A stretch of 64,000 bases of DNA from Salinarimonas sp052380005 (GTDB lineage Bacteria; Pseudomonadota; Alphaproteobacteria; Rhizobiales; Beijerinckiaceae), in the NCBI GenBank assembly GCA_052380005.1, contig JBQTCJ010000003.1; one strand, 5' to 3'. Under the pieces are notes generated by a model, which ran no database searches, was not told where the DNA came from, and worked only from the letters and a program-made list of their open reading frames with translations. This document shows, one piece after another, positions 43,656 to 51,462 of the stretch. Numbering within the stretch: position 1 is the first letter of the stretch; every line of letters begins with the position of its first letter. The position numbers and the translations under genes are program-made.

Positions 43656-44644
43656 CGGGCGAGCCTTTCGAGGATGGCAGGATCGGAGACGATGCGGGCG
43701 TGCTGCGCGGGATCGACGTTCGCGCCGGTGAGCAGCGCGACGGTCGGGCCGATCGGGCGAATGCGGCCGGCGAGGATCGCCGCCGGCCCGACCGCGCCGC
43801 CGCCCTCGACCACGACGCCCTCCGCGACATGGCAGAAGGCCATGCCGGCGGCGATCTCGTCCTCGGTCAGGAGCACGACCTCGTCCATGAGGTCGCGCAG
43901 CATCGCGAGCGTGTGGCGGTTCTCCAGGCCGATACCGCCGCCGAGCGAATCCGCGAGGCTCTGCGCCTCCTCGACCAGGACGGGCCGGCCCGCGGCGAGG
44001 CTCGCGTGCATGGCGGCGCCGCGCTCCATCGAGATGCCGACGACACGCGCGCGCGGCCGCCGCGCCTTCACCGCCGCGGCGACGCCGGCCGCGAGGCCGC
44101 CGCCGGAGAGCGGGATCAGCACCTGCGCGACGTCGGGCACGTCGTCGAGGATCTCGAGCCCGAGCGTGCCCTGGCCTGCAATCACGTCGGGATGGTCGAA
44201 GGGCGGGATCTCGACGAGCCTCTCCTCTGCCACCCTCCGGTCGACCTCGCCTTGCGCCTCGTCCTGCGAGGCGCCGTGGATGGCGATCTCGGCGCCGAGC
44301 GCCGCGATGGCGTCGCGCTTGTTGGCCGGCACGAGGCGCGACATGGCGACGACGCAGCGTACCCCCGCCTCGCGCGCGGCATGCGCCAGCGCCCGGCCGT
44401 GATTGCCGGTGGAGACCGTGACGACCCCGCGCGCACGCTCGGCGTCCGTGAGGTTCGCGAGCGCGTTCGTCGCGCCGCGCAGCTTGAAGGCGCCGGTGAT
44501 CTGCTCGTGCTCGTGCTTGAGGACGACGGGCGCGCCGAGCCGCCGGGCGAGACCGGGCGAGGGCCGCGCCGGCGTTTGCCGCACGCGGCCCATGAGCGCG
44601 GCGCGGGCGCGCTCGATCTCGGCGAGGCCGGGATGCGCGCTCAT
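43652..44644 (-). CDS. eutB: hydroxyectoine utilization dehydratase EutB, threonine dehydratase family
   Basis: 330 residues, fold type II PLP enzyme. The PLP lysine lies in ITGAFKLRGATNAL (Lys at about 54), the glycine-rich phosphate loop in LSGGGLAAGVA, and the N-site in VSTGNHGRALAHAA. It lacks the C-terminal ACT domain of biosynthetic IlvA. In the proposed hydroxyectoine route EutB dehydrates a hydroxylated diaminobutyrate-type intermediate. It overlaps eutA and eutC by 4 bp each. Confidence 0.9.
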   Translation of the reverse strand: MSAHPGLAEIERARAALMGRVRQTPARPSPGLARRLGAPVVLKHEHEQITGAFKLRGATNALANLTDAERARGVVTVSTGNHGRALAHAAREAGVRCVVAMSRLVPANKRDAIAALGAEIAIHGASQDEAQGEVDRRVAEERLVEIPPFDHPDVIAGQGTLGLEILDDVPDVAQVLIPLSGGGLAAGVAAAVKARRPRARVVGISMERGAAMHASLAAGRPVLVEEAQSLADSLGGGIGLENRHTLAMLRDLMDEVVLLTEDEIAAGMAFCHVAEGVVVEGGGAVGPAAILAGRIRPIGPTVALLTGANVDPAQHARIVSDPAILERLAR

Positions 44645-45426
44645 GCGAAGGCCGCGGGATCGGGGAGGGGGAGGGCGGCGAGGCGCGCGTCCACGCGTGG
44701 GCTCTCGCCGACGAGCCGCGCGCAGGCCCACGCGGTCGCGAGGTTCGAGGTGACGACGGGCACGCCGAGCGCGCGCTCCATCTCCCCCGCGATCCCCGCC
44801 GAGCGCAGCGCCGTGCAGGAGACGAAGAGCGCGTCCGAGCCCGGCGCCAGCGCCGCCCCGGCGGCCTCCGTCAGCGTCGCCGCATCGAGCCGCGCCATTT
44901 GCCGGTCGTCCTCGAGGCCGAGGCAGGAGACCGCGGCGACCGCAAAGCCGTGCGCCTCGAAATAGGGCGCCACAGACGCGGCGGTCTCCTGCGTGTAGGG
45001 TGTGAGGATCGAGATCCGCCGCGCGCCGTGCGCCCGCAGGGCGTCCACCGCCGCGCGCGTCGGGGTGACAACGGGCACGCCCGGCTTGCCCTCGCGGATC
45101 GCGGCGGCGACCGCCTCGTCGCCGATCACGATCGAGGCCGAGGTGCAGGAATAACAGATCGCGTCGAGGCGCTCGTCCGGTAGGAGGAGCGCCGCCGCCC
45201 GCGCGAGGTCCGGCTGCATGGCGCGCAGGTTCGCGGGCGTCGTGGGGTTGGCGTAGGCGACGCGCGCCACGTAGACGCCGACCCGGGCCCCGGCGACCAT
45301 GCGCGTGAAATCGGGCTCCGTCGTGTGGTCCGTCGCCAGGATCACGAGGCCGATGCGGCGGGCCACCGGATCGGCATCGAAGCCGAGCGGCAGCTCGAGC
45401 CGGCGCGGCGGGCGGGCGGCGCTCAC
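44641..45426 (-). CDS. eutA: ectoine utilization protein EutA, Asp/Glu racemase-maleate isomerase family
   Basis: 261 residues from GTG 45426, whose GTGA overlaps the ehuD stop. Two catalytic cysteines are visible, in CYSCTSASIVIG and VSCTALRSAG, as in arylmalonate decarboxylase/maleate isomerase folds. Together with EutB and EutC it is specific to hydroxyectoine use and is thought to act on stereochemistry. The frame is open upstream, but that part belongs to ehuD in another frame. Confidence 0.88.
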   Translation of the reverse strand: MSAARPPRRLELPLGFDADPVARRIGLVILATDHTTEPDFTRMVAGARVGVYVARVAYANPTTPANLRAMQPDLARAAALLLPDERLDAICYSCTSASIVIGDEAVAAAIREGKPGVPVVTPTRAAVDALRAHGARRISILTPYTQETAASVAPYFEAHGFAVAAVSCLGLEDDRQMARLDAATLTEAAGAALAPGSDALFVSCTALRSAGIAGEMERALGVPVVTSNLATAWACARLVGESPRVDARLAALPLPDPAAFA

Positions 45427-46082
45427 GACCCCACCCGTCCGTAGCGCCGCTCGAGCCAGCGCAGGCCGAAGACCGAGATCAGGCTGATGACGAGGAAGAA
45501 CACGCCCACCATCGTCATCGGCTCGATGTAGCGGTAGTTGAAATTGGCGATGGAGCGGGCCTGGTTCATCAGCTCCAGGATGGTGATGGCGGACAGGAGC
45601 GGCGTCTCCTTGAACATGGCGATGAAGTAGTTCGCCAGCGCCGGGATCATCGGCGGCACCGCCTGGGGCATGATGATCCGCGTCCAGGTCTGCGACGGCG
45701 TGAGGTTCACCGCCTTCGCCGCCTCCCACTGCCCGCGCGGCACGTTGTCGATGCCCGCGCGATAGACCTCCGCCGTGTAGGTGGCGTAGTGCAGCCCGAG
45801 CCCGATCACGCCCGCCACCAGCGGCGAGAGCGTGATGCCGATGTCCGGCAGGACGTAGAACAGCACGTAGAGCTGGACGAGGAGCGGCGTGCCGCGGATG
45901 AATTCCGCGAGAAAGGCCACAGGCTTGCAGACGAGGAGGTTCCTCGAGCGGCGCAGGAGCGCGATGGCGAGCCCCACCACCGCCGCGACGAGGGAGCCGA
46001 GCAGGGTGGCGAGGATCGTGATCTTCACGCCCTCCCAGAGGGTCGGGATGATCGAGATCGCGAAGGACCAGTCCCAGAGCAT
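45423..46082 (-). CDS. ehuD: ectoine/hydroxyectoine ABC transporter permease EhuD
   Basis: 219 residues, polar amino-acid-type permease (HisM family) with five transmembrane helices. The EAA loop is QWEAAKAVNLTPSQTWTRIIMPQAVPPMIP. It pairs with EhuC to form the channel driven by EhuA and fed by EhuB. It lies 15 bp behind ehuC and overlaps eutA by 4 bp, linking uptake and catabolism in one transcript. Confidence 0.93.
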   Translation of the reverse strand: MLWDWSFAISIIPTLWEGVKITILATLLGSLVAAVVGLAIALLRRSRNLLVCKPVAFLAEFIRGTPLLVQLYVLFYVLPDIGITLSPLVAGVIGLGLHYATYTAEVYRAGIDNVPRGQWEAAKAVNLTPSQTWTRIIMPQAVPPMIPALANYFIAMFKETPLLSAITILELMNQARSIANFNYRYIEPMTMVGVFFLVISLISVFGLRWLERRYGRVGS

Positions 46083-46097
46083 GGCGCGTCCCTCCCG

Positions 46098-46754
46098 TCA
46101 GGCCCGCACGCCGTCGAGGCCGCGGCCGAGGCGGCGCTCGAGGGCCCTGATCGCGCCGGAGATCGCCAGCGCGAACAGGAAGTAGATCACCATGATGGTG
46201 GCGAAGGGCACGAGCGTGCTGCCCGTCTGGGCGCGCATCACCTGCGCCTGGAAGGTCATGTCGGAGATCGAGATGAGCGAGACGATGGCGGTCGCCTTCA
46301 GAAGCTCGATCGCGTTGTTGCCGAAGGTCGGCAGCATCGGGACGATCGCCTGCGGCAGCAGCACGAAGCGCATCGCCTGGAAGCGCGTGAGGTTCAAGGC
46401 CACGCAGGCCTCGCGCTGCTCGCGGCCGATGGACTGGACCGCGCCGCGCACCACCTCCGCCCCGTAGGCGCCGACGTTGAGGCCGAGCGCCAGCACGCCG
46501 GCCTGGAGGGGCGTGAGCTCGACGCCGAGCAGCGGCAGCACGAAATACGCCCAGAACAGCTGCACGAAGACCGACGTGCCGCGGAAGAACTCGATGTAGG
46601 CGGTCGCCAGCGCCCGAACCGTGCCGAAGCGCGACAGCCGCCCGAGCCCGGCGACGAAGGCCATCACGAGCGCGAGCGCGCAGCCCATCACGGTCAGCTT
46701 GGCCGTGACGACGGCGCCCTGCAGGATGAGCGCGATGTAGCCGGCATAGTCCAT
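46098..46754 (-). CDS. ehuC: ectoine/hydroxyectoine ABC transporter permease EhuC
   Basis: 218 residues with five transmembrane helices. The EAA loop is QREACVALNLTRFQAMRFVLLPQAIVPMLP, closely parallel to EhuD, as expected for the heterodimeric permease. It starts 79 bp after ehuB, a gap dominated by a 10-bp perfect hairpin. It is a member of the His/Glu/Gln/Arg permease group, identified as EhuC by context. Confidence 0.93.
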   Translation of the reverse strand: MDYAGYIALILQGAVVTAKLTVMGCALALVMAFVAGLGRLSRFGTVRALATAYIEFFRGTSVFVQLFWAYFVLPLLGVELTPLQAGVLALGLNVGAYGAEVVRGAVQSIGREQREACVALNLTRFQAMRFVLLPQAIVPMLPTFGNNAIELLKATAIVSLISISDMTFQAQVMRAQTGSTLVPFATIMVIYFLFALAISGAIRALERRLGRGLDGVRA

Positions 46755-46794
46755 GGCGGGCGTCCCGACGGGTTGCGCGAGCGGGGCGAAGAGA

Positions 46795-46821
46795 GCGGCG
46801 CGCCGACGGGCGGCGCGCCGC
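46795..46821 (-). other. intra-operon hairpin after ehuB
   Basis: Perfect 10-bp stem GCGGCGCGCC/GGCGCGCCGC with a 7-base loop, 12 bp past the ehuB stop on the minus strand. It probably protects the ehuB message or limits read-through into ehuC. No T-tract. Confidence 0.55.
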
Positions 46822-46833
46822 GGGGGAGGCGGT

Positions 46834-47691
46834 TCAGCCGCCGGCGCAGAGCGCCTCGCGGCTCGTGCTCATCGCGGCCGCGGCGGAGAAGCCGTAGGGC
46901 TCGATGATCGCGGCGAACTCGCCCGACGCCTTCATCTCGGCGAGGATGCGGTCGTACTCGTCGCGCAGCGCCGTGTCCTGGCGGCGGAAGGCGGCGCCGT
47001 CGCAGTAGACCGGCGCGTCGGCCACCGGCGCGACCATGGCGAGGTTCTCGTCCTCGGCGCGCTTGAGCAGGTCGGAGATCGAGAGCACCGGCAGCGAGTA
47101 GACGTCGATGCGCCCGTCCTGCAGCATGTTGATGCCGCTCTGGCCGTCCGGCACGACGATGACGCGGTCGCGCGGCACGCCGGCCTCGAGCGCGAGGCGC
47201 TCCTCGGTGCCGCCGCCGGGCGCGCCGATCGTCGCCGTCGGGTGCGCGGCGATGTCGGCGAAGGTCTCGAGGCCGAGCGGGTTGCCGGCCTTCACGGCGA
47301 AGGCCTCCGCGTCGCACAGCACCGGCTCGGAATAGGCCACCGCCGCGCAGCGCTCGGGGCGCATGAACAGGCCCGCCGTCACTGCGTCGAAGCGCCCCGC
47401 CTGCAGGCCGGGGATCATCGCGCCGTACTCGGAGATCGAGGCGACGACGTCGTCGATGCCCATGCGCTCGAAGATCGCGCGGGCGACGTCCGGCGCGGCG
47501 CCGGTGACGGTGCCGTCCGGGTTCACCTGGGTGAAGGGCGGCTCGTTGGCGATGGCGATGCGGGCGAAGCCCTGGTCGCGCAGCTCCTGGATGCGCGGGT
47601 CGTCCTGCGCGACGGCCGGCGCGGCGAGCGCGGCGGCGGCGCCGACGAGCGCGACGGCGGCGATCCGGCGGGTGAGCGTGGCGATGGTCAT
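46834..47691 (-). CDS. ehuB: ectoine/hydroxyectoine ABC transporter substrate-binding protein EhuB
   Basis: 285 residues. The signal peptide at about 1-29 ends APAVAQ. The mature family-3 binding protein has ANEPPFTQVNPDGTVTGAAPDVARAIFERMG near its N-terminus (shown in pieces: ANEPPFTQVNPDG, TGAAPDVAR) and VTAGLFMRPERC. Aromatic residues such as Phe in EPPF likely cage the ectoine ring. MTIATL is taken as start for the signal peptide. Flanked by hairpins on both sides and separated from ehuA by tandem repeats. Confidence 0.93.
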   Translation of the reverse strand: MTIATLTRRIAAVALVGAAAALAAPAVAQDDPRIQELRDQGFARIAIANEPPFTQVNPDGTVTGAAPDVARAIFERMGIDDVVASISEYGAMIPGLQAGRFDAVTAGLFMRPERCAAVAYSEPVLCDAEAFAVKAGNPLGLETFADIAAHPTATIGAPGGGTEERLALEAGVPRDRVIVVPDGQSGINMLQDGRIDVYSLPVLSISDLLKRAEDENLAMVAPVADAPVYCDGAAFRRQDTALRDEYDRILAEMKASGEFAAIIEPYGFSAAAAMSTSREALCAGG

Positions 47692-47712
47692 GGTCCTGGT
47701 TCCCCTTCTTGC

Positions 47713-47754
47713 TTGGCGTCTCACACTTGGTGTCTCACTCTTGACGTCTCACGG
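47713..47754. repeat. three 14-bp tandem repeats between ehuA and ehuB
   Basis: Consecutive 14-bp units TTGGCGTCTCACAC, TTGGTGTCTCACTC and TTGACGTCTCACGG share TTG-N-YGTCTCAC. They occupy most of the 108-bp gap, ahead of the ehuB ribosome site on the minus strand. A possible extra copy of the core in the opposite orientation (TGAGACGTC) lies at 48624-48632 upstream of ehuA. Could be protein-binding sites or slippage products. Confidence 0.7.
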
Positions 47755-47762
47755 GTCGTCGT

Positions 47763-47784
47763 CCCACGCGGCCCGCCGCGTGGG
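47763..47784 (-). other. hairpin after ehuA
   Basis: Perfect 9-bp stem CCCACGCGG/CCGCGTGGG with loop CCCG, starting 15 bp past the ehuA stop on the minus strand. Probable attenuator or mRNA stabiliser between ehuA and ehuB. No T-tract. Confidence 0.5.
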
Positions 47785-47799
47785 CGGCGGGCCCGAGGG

Positions 47800-48600
47800 T
47801 CACACGCGGTGGCCGGCCGCGATGATCTTGCGCAGGAAGCCCTGCGTGCGCTCCTCGCGCGGGTTCGTGAAGATCTCGTCCGGCGGCCCCTGCTCGACGA
47901 TCCGGCCGCGGTCGAAGAACATCACCCGGTCGGCGAAGTCGTGGGCGAAGCCCATCTCGTGGGTGACGAGCAGCATCGTCATGTCGGTCTCGCGCGCGAG
48001 GCGGTGCATGACGGAGAGCACCTCCTCGACGAGCTCCGGGTCGAGCGCGGAGGTGACCTCGTCGAACAGCATGATCCTCGGCTCGAGGGCGAGCGCGCGG
48101 GCGATGGCGACGCGCTGCTTCTGGCCGCCCGACAGCTGCGAGGGCATCGCCTTCGCCTTGTCGGCGAGGCCGACCATGTCGAGCAGCTCCATCGCGCGGC
48201 GCCCGGCCGCGTCCCTGGCGACGCCCTTGGTGAGCACGGGGGCGAGCGTCACGTTGTCGAGCACACACATGTGCGGGAAGAGGTTGAACAGCTGGAAGAC
48301 CATGCCGACCTTGGCGCGCATCCGGTGCAGGTGCGCCTCGTCGGCGGGGACGAGCCGGTCCCCCTTGCGCATGTGGAAGAGCTCCTCGCCCTCGATGCGG
48401 ATGTGCCCGGAATCGATGGTCTCGAGCGTCATCAGGATGCGCAGGATCGTGGTCTTGCCCGAGCCCGACGGCCCGATCAGCGCGAGCTTCTCGGCGGGCG
48501 CGACCGTGAAGGCGAGCTCGTTCAGCACCTGGAAGTCGCCGAAGCTCTTCGAGACGCGGTCGACCTCGATGATCGGGGCTGGCGCAATCGGCTGGGTCAC
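47800..48600 (-). CDS. ehuA: ectoine/hydroxyectoine ABC transporter ATP-binding protein EhuA
   Basis: 266 residues from GTG 48600. Walker A GPSGSGKTT is at about 43-51, Q-loop VFQLFNLFPH, signature QLSGGQKQRVAIARAL, Walker B IMLFDEVTSALD and H-loop THEMGFA. It is a polar-amino-acid-type ATPase, assigned as EhuA by its position in front of ehuBCD and eutABC. First gene of the structural operon, 121 bp from enuR, with an AT-rich repeat-bearing promoter region. Confidence 0.93.
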   Translation of the reverse strand: MTQPIAPAPIIEVDRVSKSFGDFQVLNELAFTVAPAEKLALIGPSGSGKTTILRILMTLETIDSGHIRIEGEELFHMRKGDRLVPADEAHLHRMRAKVGMVFQLFNLFPHMCVLDNVTLAPVLTKGVARDAAGRRAMELLDMVGLADKAKAMPSQLSGGQKQRVAIARALALEPRIMLFDEVTSALDPELVEEVLSVMHRLARETDMTMLLVTHEMGFAHDFADRVMFFDRGRIVEQGPPDEIFTNPREERTQGFLRKIIAAGHRV

Positions 48601-48654
48601 GGAGGCGCCTCGCTGTCCTGCGATGAGACGTCCGACGGTGACGCTCGGGCAAAG

Positions 48655-48687
48655 TCATGTCAATGTGCAAAATAAAATCATGACAAT
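48655..48687 (-). promoter_or_regulatory. candidate EnuR operator/promoter upstream of ehuA
   Basis: The 10-mer TCATGTCAAT (48655-48664) is repeated as TCATGACAAT (48678-48687), 23 bp apart, about two helical turns, in a strikingly AT-rich stretch about 55-90 bp before the ehuA start. On the minus strand the repeats read ATTGACATGA and ATTGTCATGA and include -35-like TTGTCA and TTGACA. Direct repeats are typical MocR/GntR operators; assignment to EnuR is inference. Confidence 0.5.
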
Positions 48688-48721
48688 TTAGCTGCTGCTG
48701 CATCTTGCGCGGGCGTTCCGC

Positions 48722-50107
48722 TCAGATCGCGAGCATCGCCGGCTCCGGCGCGGCGTGGATCAGGTGCGCGACCTGGGCGAGGCCCGTGCGCAATTGCGCG
48801 GCATCCGTCGAGCCGAGCGAGATCCGCACGGAGGGCTGAAGCGGCGCCTCGCCGATGCGGAAGCTCTGGCCGGGCGCGATGGCGACGCCCTGCGCCCGCG
48901 CCTGGCTGACGAAGGCGCTCTCCCCGTGCGCCTCCGGCAGCGGCACCCAGACGTGCAGGCTCTCGGGATGAGCGCGGTAGGCGATGCCGGCGAGCGCGTC
49001 GGCGACGATGCGATGGCGGGCGTGGATCGCCCGGCGCTGCCAGCGGACGAGCTCCATCGCCGTCCCGTCCGCGACCCAGGTCGAGGCGATCTCCGCCATC
49101 AGCGGCGTCGCCATCCACATCGTGACGAGGTGCCTGTTGGCGGCTGCTGCGACGAAGCGGTCGGGCACCGCGAGGTAGCCGATGCGCAGGCCGGGCATGA
49201 CGATCTTGCTGAAGCTCGTGACGTAGAGCGTGCGTTCCGGCGCGAGGCGGGCGATCGGCGGCGGGCGGCCCTCGACCATCGGCCCGAGCGGATCGTTCTC
49301 GATGAGCGCGAGGTCGCGGCGGCGCGCCACCTCGACCAGGGCGGCGCGCCGGGCCTCCCCCATCAGCGTCGCGCAGGGATTGATGACGGTGGGCTGCACG
49401 AACACCGCGCGCAGGTCGTGCTCGGCGCAGGCCCGGTCGAGCGCCTCGGGGATCATGCCGTCCTCGTCGACCTCGATCCCCACGAGCCTGATGCCGAGAT
49501 AGCCGGCGAGCGGGGTGAGGGTGTGGTGGCCGATCGCCTCGGTCCCGACGGCGGAGCCGGGCGGGGCCGCGCTCATCAGCGCGATCGTCTGTGCCGGGGT
49601 GGCGCCGTTGGTCACGGTGACGTTCAGCGGCGAGATGTCGAGCCCGCAGCCGCGCAGCCATTCCGCCGCGAGTGCCCGGTGGCGCGGGAAGACGACGTTG
49701 GGGCGAAACGACAGGATCGCGCTCGCGGGCACGTCCTGCGAGAGCCGTGCGAGCGCGGCCTTCATGCGCTCGAGGTGGATCGGCTCGCAGATCGGCTTGA
49801 GGATGGAGAGGTCGATGAGCTCGTTGAGCCGCTCGGGCAGGTAGGGCGGCTCCGGCTCGCGCCTCAGGCTGCGCACGAAGGTGCCGCGCCCGGTCTCCCC
49901 GGCGACGAGTCCGCGGCGGGCGAGCTCCTCGTAGGCGCGGCTCACCGTCTGCACGGCGACGCCGAGCTCGTCGGCGAGCCGGCGCTGGACGGGCAGCTGC
50001 GTGCCGTCGGCGAGAACGCCGTCCGCGATCGCGCGGGCGATCTGGTCGGCGAGCGAGGCGTAGACGGGACGCTTGAGCGTGGACGGGTCGGGGCGCCAGA
50101 TTGTCAT
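48722..50107 (-). CDS. enuR: MocR-type PLP-dependent regulator of ectoine use, EnuR
   Basis: 461 residues. Residues 12-80 form a GntR winged helix (LPVQRRLADELGVAVQTVSRAYEEL). Residues about 95-450 form an aminotransferase fold I domain with PLP-binding Lys301 in VTSFSKIVMPGLRIG. The equivalent lysine of the Ruegeria protein binds PLP, which reacts with catabolic intermediates such as diaminobutyrate derivatives to relieve repression. The gene is the head of the ectoine cluster and is divergent from the asnC-type gene across 66 bp. Confidence 0.92.
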   Translation of the reverse strand: MTIWRPDPSTLKRPVYASLADQIARAIADGVLADGTQLPVQRRLADELGVAVQTVSRAYEELARRGLVAGETGRGTFVRSLRREPEPPYLPERLNELIDLSILKPICEPIHLERMKAALARLSQDVPASAILSFRPNVVFPRHRALAAEWLRGCGLDISPLNVTVTNGATPAQTIALMSAAPPGSAVGTEAIGHHTLTPLAGYLGIRLVGIEVDEDGMIPEALDRACAEHDLRAVFVQPTVINPCATLMGEARRAALVEVARRRDLALIENDPLGPMVEGRPPPIARLAPERTLYVTSFSKIVMPGLRIGYLAVPDRFVAAAANRHLVTMWMATPLMAEIASTWVADGTAMELVRWQRRAIHARHRIVADALAGIAYRAHPESLHVWVPLPEAHGESAFVSQARAQGVAIAPGQSFRIGEAPLQPSVRISLGSTDAAQLRTGLAQVAHLIHAAPEPAMLAI

Positions 50108-50110
50108 GAG

Positions 50111-50136
50111 TTCAGTTGTCGTTTAAGTCAGTTCAA
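50111..50136. promoter_or_regulatory. candidate operator between enuR and the asnC-type gene
   Basis: In the 66-bp divergent gap two similar units occur, TTCAGTTGTC and GTCAGTTCAA, separated by a short AT-rich GTTTAA centre. The local base composition is far more AT-rich than the flanks. It is suitably placed for joint control of enuR and the Lrp/AsnC gene by either product. Inference. Confidence 0.4.
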
Positions 50137-50173
50137 TCGGCAAGCGTTTTCGAGGCGGGGGACCGGCGATACG

Positions 50174-50689
50174 ATGAGGCCTGTGAAGCTCGACGCCATC
50201 GACCTGCGCATCCTCGCCGCCGTGCAGCGCAACGGGCGGATCACCAAGCTCGCCCTGGCCGAGGTCGTGGGCCTCTCGCCGACGCCGTGCTGGAACCGGC
50301 TCGATCGCCTGGAGAAGGCGGGCATCGTCTCGGGCTATCACGCCCGGGTGTCGTTGAAGGGGCTCGGGCTGTCCGCGGCCACCGTGATGATGGAGGTGAC
50401 GCTCGGCGCCCACCGCCAGGCGGATTTCGAGCGCTTCGAGCGGGCGGTGAGGACGACGCCGGAGATCGTGTCGTGCTGGTCCGTCGGCGGGGGCGTCGAC
50501 TACGTCCTCAAGGTCGTCACCCGCGACATCGACGCCTACCAGCGCCTCGTCGACGGCCTGCTGGAGCGCCAGATCGGCATCGACCGCTACTTCACGTACA
50601 TCGTCACCCGCACGGTGAAGGACGAGCCGGGGCCGGACCTCGCCGCGATGGCGGACGAGGCGGGCGGTCAGGCGCTCGCGGCGCGATGA
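50174..50689 (+). CDS. Lrp/AsnC family regulator of the ectoine cluster
   Basis: 171 residues. The N-terminal helix-turn-helix reads LDAIDLRILAAVQRNGRITKLALAEVVGLSPTPCWNRL (given here in parts: LDAIDLRILAAV, LSPTPCWNRL). Residues 70-145 form the RAM/AsnC ligand domain. Ectoine gene clusters often carry an asnC-like regulator (DoeX/AsnC), and adjacency to enuR fits. ATG 50174; the frame extends upstream as non-coding antisense of enuR. Confidence 0.87.
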   Translation: MRPVKLDAIDLRILAAVQRNGRITKLALAEVVGLSPTPCWNRLDRLEKAGIVSGYHARVSLKGLGLSAATVMMEVTLGAHRQADFERFERAVRTTPEIVSCWSVGGGVDYVLKVVTRDIDAYQRLVDGLLERQIGIDRYFTYIVTRTVKDEPGPDLAAMADEAGGQALAAR

Positions 50690-50742
50690 CGCGCCGCGCG
50701 CCGGACCTTGCGCCCGGCGCCGAATTCTCGCATCAGGGGCGC

Positions 50743-51459
50743 ATGAGCGACACGAGCGACAGCGAAGCATCCCGCGCCGGCGCGGGAGAGGCCCCGAGTG
50801 AGCCGGACTACGCCGAGACCGGCCGCAAGGTCTTCGCGCGCGAGGCGGGGTTCCGCACCGCCGCCGACAAGTCCGACGCGCTGCCGCCGATGGAAGGGCT
50901 CGAGATCGCCTTCGCCGGGCGCTCGAACGTCGGCAAGTCGAGCCTCGTCAACGCGCTCACCGGCCGCAACGCGCTCGCGCGCACGTCGCACACGCCCGGG
51001 CGCACCCAGCAGCTGATCTTCTTCGACGTGGGCGGGCTGTTCACGCTGGTCGACATGCCGGGATACGGCTACGCCGCGGTCTCCAAGCAGAAGGTCGCGG
51101 CCTGGACCCAGCTCGTGCGCGACTATCTGCGTGGGCGCGCCAACCTCGCCCGCATCCTGCTCCTGATCGACGCGCGCCACGGCATCAAGCCCAACGACGT
51201 CGAGATCATGGACATGCTCGACAAGGCGGCGGTGTCCTACCAGATCGTGCTCACCAAGGCGGACGCGCCGAAGAAGGCCGAGCTCGACGCCGTGATCGCC
51301 CGCACGGGTGAGCAGATCTCCCGGCGCCCCGCCGCGCATCCGCGCGTGCTCGTCACGTCGAGCCGCTCGGCCGAGGGGATCTCCGAGCTGCGCGCCGCGA
51401 TCGCGCAGCTGCTGGCCGAGCGCGGCGTCGCCCTGCCGGCGATCCGGCCGGAGGACTGA
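50743..51459 (+). CDS. engB: ribosome biogenesis GTPase EngB (YihA/YsxC)
   Basis: 238 residues. G1 GRSNVGKSSLVNAL is at about 59-72, G3 DMPGYGYAAVSK at about 104-115 and G4 TKADAPKK at about 172. It is an essential GTPase for large-subunit assembly. The N-terminal 45 residues are a charged extension common in alphaproteobacteria. MSDTSD is used as start with AGGGG just upstream; an ATG at 50686 overlapping the previous stop is possible. Confidence 0.93.
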   Translation: MSDTSDSEASRAGAGEAPSEPDYAETGRKVFAREAGFRTAADKSDALPPMEGLEIAFAGRSNVGKSSLVNALTGRNALARTSHTPGRTQQLIFFDVGGLFTLVDMPGYGYAAVSKQKVAAWTQLVRDYLRGRANLARILLLIDARHGIKPNDVEIMDMLDKAAVSYQIVLTKADAPKKAELDAVIARTGEQISRRPAAHPRVLVTSSRSAEGISELRAAIAQLLAERGVALPAIRPED

Positions 51460-51462
51460 GGC

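Noticed and set aside
41452..43830. Upstream extension of the doeB frame
   Set aside because: Reads through doeA and eutC in a wrong frame with Arg-rich shadow sequence.
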